Shown: positions 45,797-53,767 of the stretch, piece by piece
Position numbering within the stretch: the first letter of the stretch is position 1
Layout: every line of letters starts with the position of its first letter
NCBI GenBank assembly: GCA_963727765.1
Contig: CAVSGZ010000008.1
Location: 124,001-188,000 of the forward strand
DNA: 64,000 nt
Reading direction: 5' to 3'
DNA from: FEN-299 sp963727765
GTDB taxonomy: Bacteria > Acidobacteriota > Vicinamibacteria > Vicinamibacterales > Fen-181
Notes under the pieces: generated by a model
Told to the model about the DNA's origin: nothing
Databases searched by the model: none
The model's input: the letters and a program-made list of their open reading frames with translations, nothing else
Translations under genes and position numbers: made by a program

Positions 45797-46520
45797 AGTA
45801 CTCCCGCTCCATTTCGACCAGCCGCCCCACGATTTGCATCGCGAGGTCCCGATCGGCCCTCATCCCCTGGTGCGTCGTGGCGGGCTCAAACGCCGAGAGC
45901 CGCACGAAGAACGACTCTCCCGGCTGCGGGTAGTTGCTGTACTCGCGCTGGCCGACGCCCCGCGCGTAGACGCACAGGACGTGCGCGTCCGGCGCCTCCT
46001 GCAGCATCCGCCCGATCCCGTACATCACGCGGTCCGGATCCACGCGCCCGATCCTTGTGCGCCCCCCCTCGGGGAACACCAGCACCGACTGGCCGCGCAA
46101 GAGCAGGAACGCCACCTTGTCGAGCGTGCGCCGCGCGTCCTCCGGGGGCCCCTTCCGCAGCACCGGCACGCACTTGCCGAGGTAGCCGAGGATCCGCAGG
46201 TACCAGGTGGCCGAGATGTTGTGCCGGTCCGGCAGGTTCCAGATGAACCCACGCGGCCTGAACAGCAGTTGCCAGCCCGGCGCGAGCGCCCACTGGATGA
46301 CGAGCGAGTCCACCAGCGTGATGTGGTTCGCGCACACGAGCAGCGGCCCGCGCCGGCCCCGTTCGAGCGCCGCGAACTCGGCGCGAAGCCTCGCCAGGCC
46401 GGGGATCCGGTACCGCCGGTACCGCAACCACCCGAGCAGGCTGTAGTAGGTGAGGGGGACGAAGGCCTGCGACAGGGCCTCCTGCATCCGCAGCCCGAGG
46501 CGCGCCCTGAAGGACAGCAC
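45771..46520 (-). CDS. PlsC-type (LPLAT family) acyltransferase
   Basis: 249 residues. The LPLAT catalytic block NHITLVDS (NHxxxxD) is at about residue 67, and the glycerol-phosphate/acceptor motif FPEGGRTR at about residue 150. A hydrophobic N-terminal helix (AFVPLTYYSLLGWLRY) would anchor it to the cytosolic face of the membrane. It should transfer an acyl group to a glycerol phosphate or another hydroxylated acceptor. Within the cluster it is the likely outlet for the acyl chain made on the neighbouring ACP. It lies 10 nt after the ACP gene and overlaps the PPTase gene. Confidence 0.88.
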   Translation of the reverse strand: MLSFRARLGLRMQEALSQAFVPLTYYSLLGWLRYRRYRIPGLARLRAEFAALERGRRGPLLVCANHITLVDSLVIQWALAPGWQLLFRPRGFIWNLPDRHNISATWYLRILGYLGKCVPVLRKGPPEDARRTLDKVAFLLLRGQSVLVFPEGGRTRIGRVDPDRVMYGIGRMLQEAPDAHVLCVYARGVGQREYSNYPQPGESFFVRLSAFEPATTHQGMRADRDLAMQIVGRLVEMEREYFAHANLDR

Positions 46521-46529
46521 GGCCGGCCG

Positions 46530-46787
46530 TCAGTGCGCCGCCGCGGTCTTCTTCTGGATCATCTGGACGGCGTCGCCCAGCGTGCGCACCTTGTCGGCCG
46601 AGGCGTCATCCACCTCGATGCCGAACTCGTCCTCGAACGCGAGGATGATGTCGACCAGCCGGGCCGAGTTCACCCCGAGGTCCTCGATGATCCGCGTCGC
46701 CTCGGTCGGCCGCGCGAACGCCTCCTGGTTCTTCACGAACGGTTTGATGATGCCAACGACCTTCGCGAAGGCTGCCGCGTTATCCAT
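46530..46787 (-). CDS. Acyl carrier protein
   Basis: 85 residues from ATG 46787, with AAGGAG 7 nt upstream. ACP fold with FVKNQEAFARPTEATRIIED followed by LGVNSARLVDIILAFEDEFG. The phosphopantetheine Ser is in GVNSARL, where ordinary FAS ACPs read GADSLDT; the N-S-A variant marks it as a dedicated carrier rather than the housekeeping AcpP. Helix 2 (LVDIILAFEDEFGIEV) is normal. It sits between the KAS and acyltransferase genes, which probably use it, and is loaded by the PPTase at 45074. Confidence 0.9.
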   Translation of the reverse strand: MDNAAAFAKVVGIIKPFVKNQEAFARPTEATRIIEDLGVNSARLVDIILAFEDEFGIEVDDASADKVRTLGDAVQMIQKKTAAAH

Positions 46788-46797
46788 CTCAATCTCC

Positions 46798-48078
46798 TTA
46801 CTGTGCGTCTTCCCATTTGCCAAAAATAAGGCACCCGTTGACGTCTCCGAACCCGAAGCTGGCCTTGGCCACCACGCGAAGCGGCACCTCGATGGTGTCG
46901 TGCGGGATCCTCGCCGCGAACGGCGCAATCTCCGGGTGCACGTCCTCGCAGTTGATCGACCCGTGCACGAAGCCGCGGCTCAACTGTAGCACCGACGCGA
47001 CGGCCTCGATGCCGCCGGCTGCGCCGAGGCCGTGCCCGACCAGCGACTTGGTGGAGTTGATCCACGGGAACTCCTCGGGCCGCCGCTCGAGGGTCCGCTG
47101 CCACGTCGCCACCTCGAGCGGGTCGGCCATGGTCGCCGTCAGGTGGCCGTTGATGAGGTCCACCCGGTCCGAACCGAGGCCGGCCAGGGCCAGCGCCGCC
47201 AGCACACACCGCCGCGCGCCCTCCGGGTTGGGCGCCGTCATGCTGCCGCCGCCGCGCTGGCCGCCGCAATTGACGTGCCCGCCGAGGATCTCGGCGTAGA
47301 TGCGGGCGCCGCGGGCCCGGGCCGACGACAGGCTTTCCACCATCAGCAGGCCGGCGCCCGACGAGGGCACGAACCCGCCGGCCGTCGCGCTCATCGGGCG
47401 CGAGGCGGCCTCGGGCCTGTCGTTCGACTGCCGCGCCAGAACGCGCATCGCGTCGAACCCGGCCCAGATGTAGTGCGACGACCCCTCGGTGCCGCCCGCG
47501 ATCACGCGCACGGCGCGGCCCTCGCGCACCTTGTGGAACGCGTCCACGATCGCCTCGGTGCCGGTCGTGCACGCGCTGCTGTTGGTGGTCACCTGGCCGC
47601 CGAGCGCGAGGAAGCCGCCCACGCACGCGCTCACCGAGCTGGCCATCGTCTGCTCGACCGCCGTGCTGCCGAGACGCCGGACCTTCCCCTCGTTCACGCG
47701 CGGCACGACCCAATCCCCGACCGTGTCGACGCCGCCGATCCCGGTGCCGATGATCGCGCCGGTGTCCCAGTCCACCTCGCCGCCGCCGGGCTCAGGTACC
47801 GCGAACCCGGCGTCGCGCCAGCAGTCGATCGCCGCGATCCCGGCATACACCATGCTGCTGTTGAGCGCCCGAAGCGTCTCTTCCGAGAAGTACTCGCGCT
47901 TGAGCTCCTCGCTCACCTCGGGCACGCCGCCCACCTGGCAGGCGAACCCGAGCTCACGCAGCTTCTGGAAGAAGCGGATGCCCGATCGCCCCTCGCGCAG
48001 GGCCCGCTCGAAGGCGCCCAGGCCATGCGCGTTGGCCGCAACGACGCCCATGCCGGTGACAACGACGCGCTCACTCAT
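46798..48078 (-). CDS. Beta-ketoacyl-ACP synthase (KAS I/II type)
   Basis: 426 residues. Thiolase-fold condensing enzyme with the catalytic Cys in NSSACTTGTEAI (about residue 170) and the two His in INGHLTATMADPLE and TKSLVGHGLGAAGG. In FabF and FabB the first His motif reads HGTGT; here it is GHLTATMAD, so substrate choice may differ. N-terminal RVVVTGMGVVAAN is normal. It extends an acyl chain with malonyl-ACP. Translationally coupled to the FabZ-like gene (8-nt overlap) and followed 10 nt later by the ACP gene. Confidence 0.92.
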   Translation of the reverse strand: MSERVVVTGMGVVAANAHGLGAFERALREGRSGIRFFQKLRELGFACQVGGVPEVSEELKREYFSEETLRALNSSMVYAGIAAIDCWRDAGFAVPEPGGGEVDWDTGAIIGTGIGGVDTVGDWVVPRVNEGKVRRLGSTAVEQTMASSVSACVGGFLALGGQVTTNSSACTTGTEAIVDAFHKVREGRAVRVIAGGTEGSSHYIWAGFDAMRVLARQSNDRPEAASRPMSATAGGFVPSSGAGLLMVESLSSARARGARIYAEILGGHVNCGGQRGGGSMTAPNPEGARRCVLAALALAGLGSDRVDLINGHLTATMADPLEVATWQRTLERRPEEFPWINSTKSLVGHGLGAAGGIEAVASVLQLSRGFVHGSINCEDVHPEIAPFAARIPHDTIEVPLRVVAKASFGFGDVNGCLIFGKWEDAQ

Positions 48079-48535
48079 TCCGTACTCCCAGTCCTGATGC
48101 CGTGGTCTGCGCCACCAGCGTCCCGTCGGCGGCGAACATCTCGATGCGGGCGCGGAGCTTGTGCCGCCGCCAGAAGACCCGCTCGCCGCGGATGGTGACG
48201 GTCTCTCCCGGCAGCACCGACCTCAGGAACTCGGACTCCGCGTCCACGAACAGCGTCGTGTAGGCGCGAGCCTCATCGACCGTACGTTCCAGGGCGAACA
48301 GGTAGATGCCGAGCGCCACCACGCCGACCTGGCACATCGACTCGAGCAGGATGACGCCGGGCGTCACGGGGCGCCCGGGGAAGTGGCCGGCGTAGAACCA
48401 CTCGTCCTCGCGAAACCGGTAGCGCCCGACGATCCGGTGCTCGTCGACCTCGAGGATCTCGTCCACGAACCGGAACGGCCGCTGCTGCGGCAGCAGGTCG
48501 AGGATCTCGGCGGGGGTCAGATGCTGTTGCTCCAT
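48071..48535 (-). CDS. FabZ-type 3-hydroxyacyl-ACP dehydratase
   Basis: 154 residues, single hotdog fold. The active-site His and Glu are in FYAGHFPGRPVTPGVILLES (His then, 14 residues on, Glu), the standard FabZ arrangement. LLPQQRPFRFVDEI at the N-terminus is also typical. It removes water from 3-hydroxyacyl-ACP. It lies first in the downstream half of the cluster; the gap upstream to the FabA-like gene (48536-48649) holds REP-like palindromes. Longer chain-end regions (FWRRHKLRARIEMFAADG) match related accessory dehydratases. Confidence 0.9.
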   Translation of the reverse strand: MEQQHLTPAEILDLLPQQRPFRFVDEILEVDEHRIVGRYRFREDEWFYAGHFPGRPVTPGVILLESMCQVGVVALGIYLFALERTVDEARAYTTLFVDAESEFLRSVLPGETVTIRGERVFWRRHKLRARIEMFAADGTLVAQTTASGLGVRNE

Positions 48536-48548
48536 AACCTGCCTCGCG

Positions 48549-48640
48549 GCGCAGGGCTAAAGCCCTGCGCTATCCGCTCACAGGAGAACGGATACGGCCC
48601 GCTCACAAGAGAACGGATACCGCAGGCCTTCAGGCCTGCG
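48549..48640. repeat. Two REP-like palindromes around a 25-bp direct repeat
   Basis: Palindrome GCGCAGGGCT-AA-AGCCCTGCGC covers 48549-48570, and CGCAGGCCT-TC-AGGCCTGCG covers 48621-48640. Between them CCGCTCACA(G/A)GAGAACGGATAC occurs twice (48574-48595 and 48599-48620, one difference). The block sits inside the lipid cluster between two co-oriented genes and could partly stop or stabilise transcripts. Confidence 0.85.
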
Positions 48641-48649
48641 CCTCACGGC

Positions 48650-49243
48650 CTACTGCCTACTCATCAGCCCGCCCACCGAGTTGGCGGACGGCGCGGGATA
48701 GTCGGCGTAGCGAATCCCGCGGAAGACCCCGACCTTGGCGTCCTTCACGAGGTAGATCGGCTCGCCATCGACGAGGACGCGTCCGGTGCCGATGGCGATG
48801 GCGGCGCCGGTTTCGGCCAGCTCGGCGTACCGGCGGATGTCGATCTCGTAGCGCACCAGCTTGTTGTACGGCCGGATCTGGCCCGAGAACTCGATCTCCT
48901 TCGCCCCGAGCGCGCGCCCCGCGCCCCGGGCTCCGCGCATGGCGGCGTAGAACCCGATGAGCTGCCAGATCGCGTCGACGCCCAGGCAGCCCGGCTGCAC
49001 GGGGTCGGACCGGAAGTGGCACTGGAAGAACCAGGCGTCCATCAGCACGTCGAACTCGGCGACGATGCGCCCCTGCGGCCCGCGGTGGGCGATCTCGACG
49101 ATGCGATCGACCATGAGCATCGGCGGTGCGGGCAGCGCCGCGAGGCCTTCGACGGGCGGGTCCTCGACCAGCGTGCCGTGCGCCAGCCCGAGCACCTCCG
49201 CCTTCGAGAACGCAGTCCGTTGCAGGAACTCGGCGTACTTCAC
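48650..49243 (-). CDS. FabA-type 3-hydroxydecanoyl-ACP dehydratase-like protein
   Basis: 197 residues. GTG 49243 is preceded by GGGAGG at 5 nt and overlaps the stop of the KAS III gene. The order of motifs is that of FabA: VKYAEFLQRTAFSKAEVLG, PAPPMLMVDRIVEIA, FFQCHFRSDPVQPGCLGVDA with catalytic His and, 14 residues on, Asp (FabZ has Glu there), and IEFSGQIRPYNKLVRYEIDI. FabA dehydrates and isomerises C10 intermediates in unsaturated fatty acid synthesis. Here the enzyme belongs to an accessory cluster, so chain length and isomerase activity are open. Confidence 0.88.
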   Translation of the reverse strand: MKYAEFLQRTAFSKAEVLGLAHGTLVEDPPVEGLAALPAPPMLMVDRIVEIAHRGPQGRIVAEFDVLMDAWFFQCHFRSDPVQPGCLGVDAIWQLIGFYAAMRGARGAGRALGAKEIEFSGQIRPYNKLVRYEIDIRRYAELAETGAAIAIGTGRVLVDGEPIYLVKDAKVGVFRGIRYADYPAPSANSVGGLMSRQ

Positions 49244-50259
49244 GAGGCCCTCCCGACGTCGATCAGCAGGCCGCCCCAGGTGAGGCCGGAGCCGACCACG
49301 ACCAGCGCGATCTCGGCCTCTGAGGGCAGCGTGTCCCAGTGCTGGGAGAGCACGCCGGGCGCGCCCGCCGCGCCGCAGTTGCCGAACTCGTCCACGTTGA
49401 ACAGGTGCCTGGACGGATCGACCCCGGCCCGCTGGCACACGGTGTTGAGCATCATGAGGTTTGCCTGGTGGCCGATGAACCACCAGGTGCCGCGCGCGGG
49501 GTCGGCGTGCGCGGCCAGCTCGTGCAGCGTCGCGACCGACTTGCGGATCGCGAATCCCTGGACGGCCGGGCCCTCCTGGATGAAATGGCCCCCGGCGGGA
49601 ATCACGACCTTGTTCCACCCGGCGGGGTCCGAGTGCACCACGCTGTACCGGATGCGGACGGGGGCAGGGACGCGCGCCGAGACCACGGCGGCGGAGCTGC
49701 CGTCTCCCCACAGCACGGCCGATCGTCGGTCGCTGTAATTCACCGTCCGCGTCGTGTTCTCGACGTTCACGACGAGGACGTAGTCGGGCAGCGCCTCGGG
49801 CCGCTGCCCGCGCAGGTGGTGCATCTGCACCGCGAAGCTCGAGCAGGCCGAGGTGATGTCGTAGGCCGGCGCCGAGATGCCGAGCTCGGCGGCCACGAGG
49901 CAGGCCTCGGCCGGAATCGAATACTGCGGCGAACAGCCGCCCGCGACGACCAGACCGATCTGCGACGGGGTCACGCCGGCCCGCTCCAGGGCGAGCCGCG
50001 CGGCGCGCGCCCCGGTTTCTGCGTTGGTGTACACCGACCACCGCGCGGAATCGGCGGGGTGCTCGTTCCGCGTCCGGACGATGTAGTCGAGCGCGAGGAC
50101 TGTGCGGCGGCAGCGGATCCCGACGCGCTCCATGATCCACGCGTCGTCGGTGCCGATGTGGAGCGAGGTGAGAAACGCGTTGTCGATGCGGTTCTCGGGG
50201 TGGAAGTGCCCGACGCCGTGGACGAAGAGGTCGCCAGACAGCGGGGCGTGCCTATGCAA
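49240..50259 (-). CDS. 3-Oxoacyl-ACP synthase III (FabH-like)
   Basis: 339 residues. The catalytic triad of KAS III is complete: Cys in YDITSACSSFAVQM (about residue 138), His in WFIGHQANLMMLN and Asn in FGNCGAAGAPGVL. These enzymes start chains by condensing an acyl-CoA with malonyl-ACP. A cluster-specific KAS III suggests an unusual starter unit. It overlaps the preceding enoyl-reductase gene by 8 nt and the following FabA-like gene by 4 nt, so the three are tightly coupled. Confidence 0.9.
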   Translation of the reverse strand: MHRHAPLSGDLFVHGVGHFHPENRIDNAFLTSLHIGTDDAWIMERVGIRCRRTVLALDYIVRTRNEHPADSARWSVYTNAETGARAARLALERAGVTPSQIGLVVAGGCSPQYSIPAEACLVAAELGISAPAYDITSACSSFAVQMHHLRGQRPEALPDYVLVVNVENTTRTVNYSDRRSAVLWGDGSSAAVVSARVPAPVRIRYSVVHSDPAGWNKVVIPAGGHFIQEGPAVQGFAIRKSVATLHELAAHADPARGTWWFIGHQANLMMLNTVCQRAGVDPSRHLFNVDEFGNCGAAGAPGVLSQHWDTLPSEAEIALVVVGSGLTWGGLLIDVGRAS

Positions 50260-51181
50260 TGTGTTCCCCTCCGTCGGCGCGGATCAGGGCGCCGTTGATC
50301 CAGTGGGCTTCGTCGAGGCTCAGCAGGTAGACGACGTCGGCCACGTCTTCCGGCGTCGTGAGCCGGCCGAACGGATTGCGGCGCCGTGCGCCGGCCTTCA
50401 TGCGGCCGCTGCCGGGAATCACGCGCAGCGCGGGCGTGTCGGTCACGCCGGGCTGGATGATGTTCGAGCGGATCCCGTGGACGGCGAACTCCACCGCGAT
50501 GGCGCGCGACACCGATTCGAGCGCCGACTTGGCGGCCGCCACCGCGGCGTAGCCGCGCCAGGCGACGGTGTTGCCCTCGCTGGTCAGACCGATGACGCGC
50601 GCGTCGGCCGCGAAGAGCCCCGCGGCGTGGATCCGCTGGACCCAGGTCAGCAGGCTCGTGCCCATCGAGTAGATCGTCCGCGCCATGTCCTCGTCGTCGA
50701 GCACGCCTGCGCCGTAGTTCACCGGCTGGACCGCCTGGAAGACCCCATCGCCGCCGTCGGCCAGGCGGTCGACCGCCTCGTAGACCTGCGCCGCGGGGAG
50801 TCCGAGCGCGTCGGCCAGCCGCGCGAAGGCCGGCATCGGCGCCTCCGGGATTCCCTGGACGATCGGTTTCAGGTTGCCGTAGGCGATGGAGTGGAGCAGC
50901 ACGCGCACCCGCCCGTCGGGGCCGAGGCTGGATCTGAGCGCGTCGAGCACGGCGGCGATGCCATCCGGCGCGAGCGCGTCGAGATTGAGGCTGAAGAAGC
51001 CGTGGCCGTGGGCGCGGATCTCGTCGAACTCCTGGTTGATGCGGTCCATCGCGCCCCGCCGATCCCGGTGCACGACGCACACGCTCATCCCCTCAGCGCC
51101 CAGTTTCTTGGCCGAGGCCAGACCGAACCCGCTGGACCCCCCCAGCACCACCGCCCACTGCTGCCTGGTGAATCGAGTCAT
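50252..51181 (-). CDS. SDR-family reductase, FabI/FabL-like enoyl-ACP reductase
   Basis: 309 residues from ATG 51181 (GGAGG at 14 nt, weak). Short-chain dehydrogenase with NAD(P)-binding VLGGSSGFGLASAKKLGAEG and active-site Tyr-Lys spaced YAAVAAAK (Yx6K), the spacing of FabI/FabL enoyl reductases rather than Yx3K of FabG. LLHSIAYG matches VHSIAFA of FabI, and GIRSNIIQPGVTDTPA is similar to the FabI/L end. It is inserted by about 60 residues around 50620-50800. It would reduce the enoyl-ACP made by the dehydratases; no FabG-type ketoreductase is in the cluster, so it might do that instead. First gene of the cluster. Confidence 0.82.
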   Translation of the reverse strand: MTRFTRQQWAVVLGGSSGFGLASAKKLGAEGMSVCVVHRDRRGAMDRINQEFDEIRAHGHGFFSLNLDALAPDGIAAVLDALRSSLGPDGRVRVLLHSIAYGNLKPIVQGIPEAPMPAFARLADALGLPAAQVYEAVDRLADGGDGVFQAVQPVNYGAGVLDDEDMARTIYSMGTSLLTWVQRIHAAGLFAADARVIGLTSEGNTVAWRGYAAVAAAKSALESVSRAIAVEFAVHGIRSNIIQPGVTDTPALRVIPGSGRMKAGARRRNPFGRLTTPEDVADVVYLLSLDEAHWINGALIRADGGEHIA

Positions 51182-51464
51182 GAATCGCCCGCCGCCTCCA
51201 CCCGGGCCCCGAGGGGACCCGCGCATGCTCCGGAGCAGCCCTCCAACGAAAACGCGCCCGCCCTTCGACGCAAGTGCCCGGCGTCGGACGGGTACGTCGC
51301 CGTGATCCTGTCCGGTGTGAAACACCCATTCTAACGCATGACGGCGCGTCGATGCGCGGCGCCTTGCCCTCGCGCCCTCTTCGAGCGAGAATCGACCGTT
51401 CCCCGGCGCACGGGAGAAGCTCAACCGGGCCGTTGCCGACCCGAATCAGCCCGAGAGGTCACGG

Positions 51465-52040
51465 ATGCCTGCCCTGATAGAAGCGATCGATCTCAAGCGC
51501 AAGACCTTCTTCGAGGTCGACGGCGCGCCGTTTGTCTGCCTCGACGTCGAGATTTCCACCCCGACCGCGCGCGGGGGCCAGACGCTCGTCCGCGTCAAGA
51601 TGCGCAACCTGAAGACGCGCGCCGTCTTCGACAGGACGTTCAAGGCGGGCGACAAGTTCAAGGAGCCCGATCTCGCCCAGACCCCGGCGAGCTATCTCTA
51701 CAGCGACAGCCAGGGCTCGCACTTCATGGACCAGGAGAGCTACGAGACGCTGACGCTGCAGGGGGACATGCTGGGCGACGCCCTCGACTTCCTCGTCGAC
51801 GGACAGATCGTGCAGGTCCTGCTCTTCAACGGCTCGGTGATCGGCCTCCAGATGCCGCAGCAGGTGGAGCTGACGGTGACCTACACGGAGCCTGGGATCC
51901 GGGGCGACACGGCCAGCGGCAGCGTGAACAAGGCGGCGACGCTCGAGACGGGCATCGAGATCCGGGTGCCGCTGTTCGTCAAGCAGGGCGAGAAGGTGCG
52001 CGTGCACACCGAGACGCGCGAGTTCATGGGGCGGGCCTGA
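51465..52040 (+). CDS. efpL: Elongation factor P-like protein (EfpL/YeiP)
   Basis: 191 residues, three beta-barrel domains (KOW-like N-terminal, OB, C-terminal). The tip of domain I reads TPTARGGQTLVRVK, matching the SPTARGAATLYK of E. coli YeiP and not the KPGKGQA of EF-P: the modified Lys is replaced by Arg. The ending HTETREFMGRA also matches the YeiP ending. EF-P proteins rescue ribosomes stalled at polyproline; EfpL acts on a partly different set of motifs. The ATG at 51465 follows GAGAGGTCACGG. Stands alone between the lipid cluster and the mechanosensitive channel gene. Confidence 0.9.
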   Translation: MPALIEAIDLKRKTFFEVDGAPFVCLDVEISTPTARGGQTLVRVKMRNLKTRAVFDRTFKAGDKFKEPDLAQTPASYLYSDSQGSHFMDQESYETLTLQGDMLGDALDFLVDGQIVQVLLFNGSVIGLQMPQQVELTVTYTEPGIRGDTASGSVNKAATLETGIEIRVPLFVKQGEKVRVHTETREFMGRA

Positions 52041-52082
52041 CCCAATCGTCGGATAGGCGGTGGTTCCAAAGGAGGAGCACCG

Positions 52083-53708
52083 ATGAGGCGCGCGGTTGAT
52101 CTCATTCTGGTCGCGCTCGCGCTGCTCGTGCCGCTGGCGCCGGCGGCGTCGGCCCAGGGCGTGCTGCCCCAGCTGCCGACCTCGGCTCCGGCCGCCGCGC
52201 CCGCAAGCGGGCCGGGCGATCCCTACGGGCGGCAGACCCCGGCAGGCACGGTGATGGGATTCCTGGCCGCGGGATCGAGCGGCGACTGGGCGCGCGCGGC
52301 AAAGTACCTCGACACCAGACTGTCCGAGCCGGGCGCCGATCAACTCGCGCGCGAACTGAAAGTGCTCCTCGACCGCGGGCTGACGGCCGAGCTCCTCGGT
52401 CTGGTGAGCCGCAAGCCGGAGGGGGAGCAGGACCAGAGGGTCGGCAAGGACCACGAACTGATCGGCTCGATCGACACCCAGTCGGGCAAGCTGGACATCC
52501 TGCTCGTCCGCGTTCACTACGGCGACCAGCCGCCGTACTGGCTGTTTGCGTCCGAGACGCTGCGCGAGGTGCCGGCCGCCTACCAGGAATACGAACCGTC
52601 GTTCATCGAGGCGTGGCTGCCGAAGTCGCTGGTCAAGGGGTACGGCGAGCGGTACCGGCTCTGGTCGTGGGTCGTCATGGCGGTGGCGGGCGTAGCGGGC
52701 CTCTTCCTCGCCGCGCTGCTCGCGCGGCTGCTCAGGCTGGTGGTGTACCTCGCGCTGCGTCGCGCGCCGGCCGGGCTCTCGTTTGCGAGTGTGAAGGGGT
52801 TGCTGCGGCCCGCCCACTGGCTGATCTTCGGCGCGACGCTGCAGCTGATGTCGGGATACCTGCTCACGCTCAGGCAGCGGTATCTCGGCGGCCGGCTGGC
52901 GACGCTGCTGATCATCGCCGCGACCACGTGGCTCGGCGTGACTTTCATGGCGACGACGATCGGCCGATGGGTCCGCACGCTCGAGCGGCGGGGCACCACC
53001 GAGCGGGTCGCGCTCGTCCGGCTCACCGGCCGGCTGCTGCAGGCGGTGGCGGTGGTGGCGGGCGTCCTGATCCTGCTCGGGGCGGTCGGCTTCAACCTCA
53101 CGCCCGTCCTGGCCGGCCTGGGCGTCGGCGGCATCGCCGTCGCGCTCGCGTCGCAGAAGACGCTCGAGAACCTGTTCGGCGGGATGATGGTGATCGGCGA
53201 CAGCCCGATCCGGATCGGCCACTTCTGCCGCGTGGGGACGATGACCGGCACGGTGGAGGACATCGGGTTGAGGTCGACGCGCATCCGCACGCTGGAGCGG
53301 ACCGTCATCTCGATTCCGAACGCCGATCTCGCCAGCCAGAGCATCGAGAACTTCGCCGCCCGCGACAAGATCCTGTTCAACCCCGTGATCGGGCTGCGCT
53401 ACGAGACGACACCCGAGCAGCTTCGCTTCGTGCTGGCCGAGATGCGGGCGCTCCTGTACCGGCACGCGCAGATCGAAACCGCCTCCGCGCGGGTTCGGCT
53501 GCTGCGCTTCGGGCCGTCGGGCCTCCAGGTCGAGATCTTCGCCTACGTGACCGTCACCGACTACCTTGAGTTCCTGGGCATCCAGGAGGATCTGCTGCTG
53601 CGGCTGATGGAGGTCATCGAGTCGGCCGGGACCCGGCTGGCCTTGCCGTCGCAGACGACCTACCTGGCGCGTGACTCGGTGTCGAAGCGGCCCGGCGGGA
53701 GGGTCTGA
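52083..53708 (+). CDS. MscS-family mechanosensitive ion channel
   Basis: 541 residues, signal peptide included (residues 1-25). A periplasmic domain rich in Asp and Gln (about 40-180) is followed by four to five membrane helices (near 197-215, 265-285, 295-315 and 330-350). The pore helix and MscS core are GFNLTPVLAGLGVGGIAVAL then SQKTLENLFGGMMVIGDSP, and IGHFCRVGTMTGTVEDIGLR is the beta-domain signature. The cytosolic alpha/beta cage follows. It should release solutes when hypo-osmotic stress raises membrane tension. The ATG has a strong GGAGGAG ribosome site. Confidence 0.92.
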   Translation: MRRAVDLILVALALLVPLAPAASAQGVLPQLPTSAPAAAPASGPGDPYGRQTPAGTVMGFLAAGSSGDWARAAKYLDTRLSEPGADQLARELKVLLDRGLTAELLGLVSRKPEGEQDQRVGKDHELIGSIDTQSGKLDILLVRVHYGDQPPYWLFASETLREVPAAYQEYEPSFIEAWLPKSLVKGYGERYRLWSWVVMAVAGVAGLFLAALLARLLRLVVYLALRRAPAGLSFASVKGLLRPAHWLIFGATLQLMSGYLLTLRQRYLGGRLATLLIIAATTWLGVTFMATTIGRWVRTLERRGTTERVALVRLTGRLLQAVAVVAGVLILLGAVGFNLTPVLAGLGVGGIAVALASQKTLENLFGGMMVIGDSPIRIGHFCRVGTMTGTVEDIGLRSTRIRTLERTVISIPNADLASQSIENFAARDKILFNPVIGLRYETTPEQLRFVLAEMRALLYRHAQIETASARVRLLRFGPSGLQVEIFAYVTVTDYLEFLGIQEDLLLRLMEVIESAGTRLALPSQTTYLARDSVSKRPGGRV

Positions 53709-53767
53709 TCGGCGTCGTCGCATCTCTCCGGCCCGGCCGTCGCGGAATCGGTCTACAATCTCGCCCG

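Noticed and set aside
51459..53723. A 754-codon minus-strand frame across efpL and the MscS gene
   Set aside because: Both plus-strand genes are clear family members with ribosome sites; the minus frame is only an effect of high G+C.
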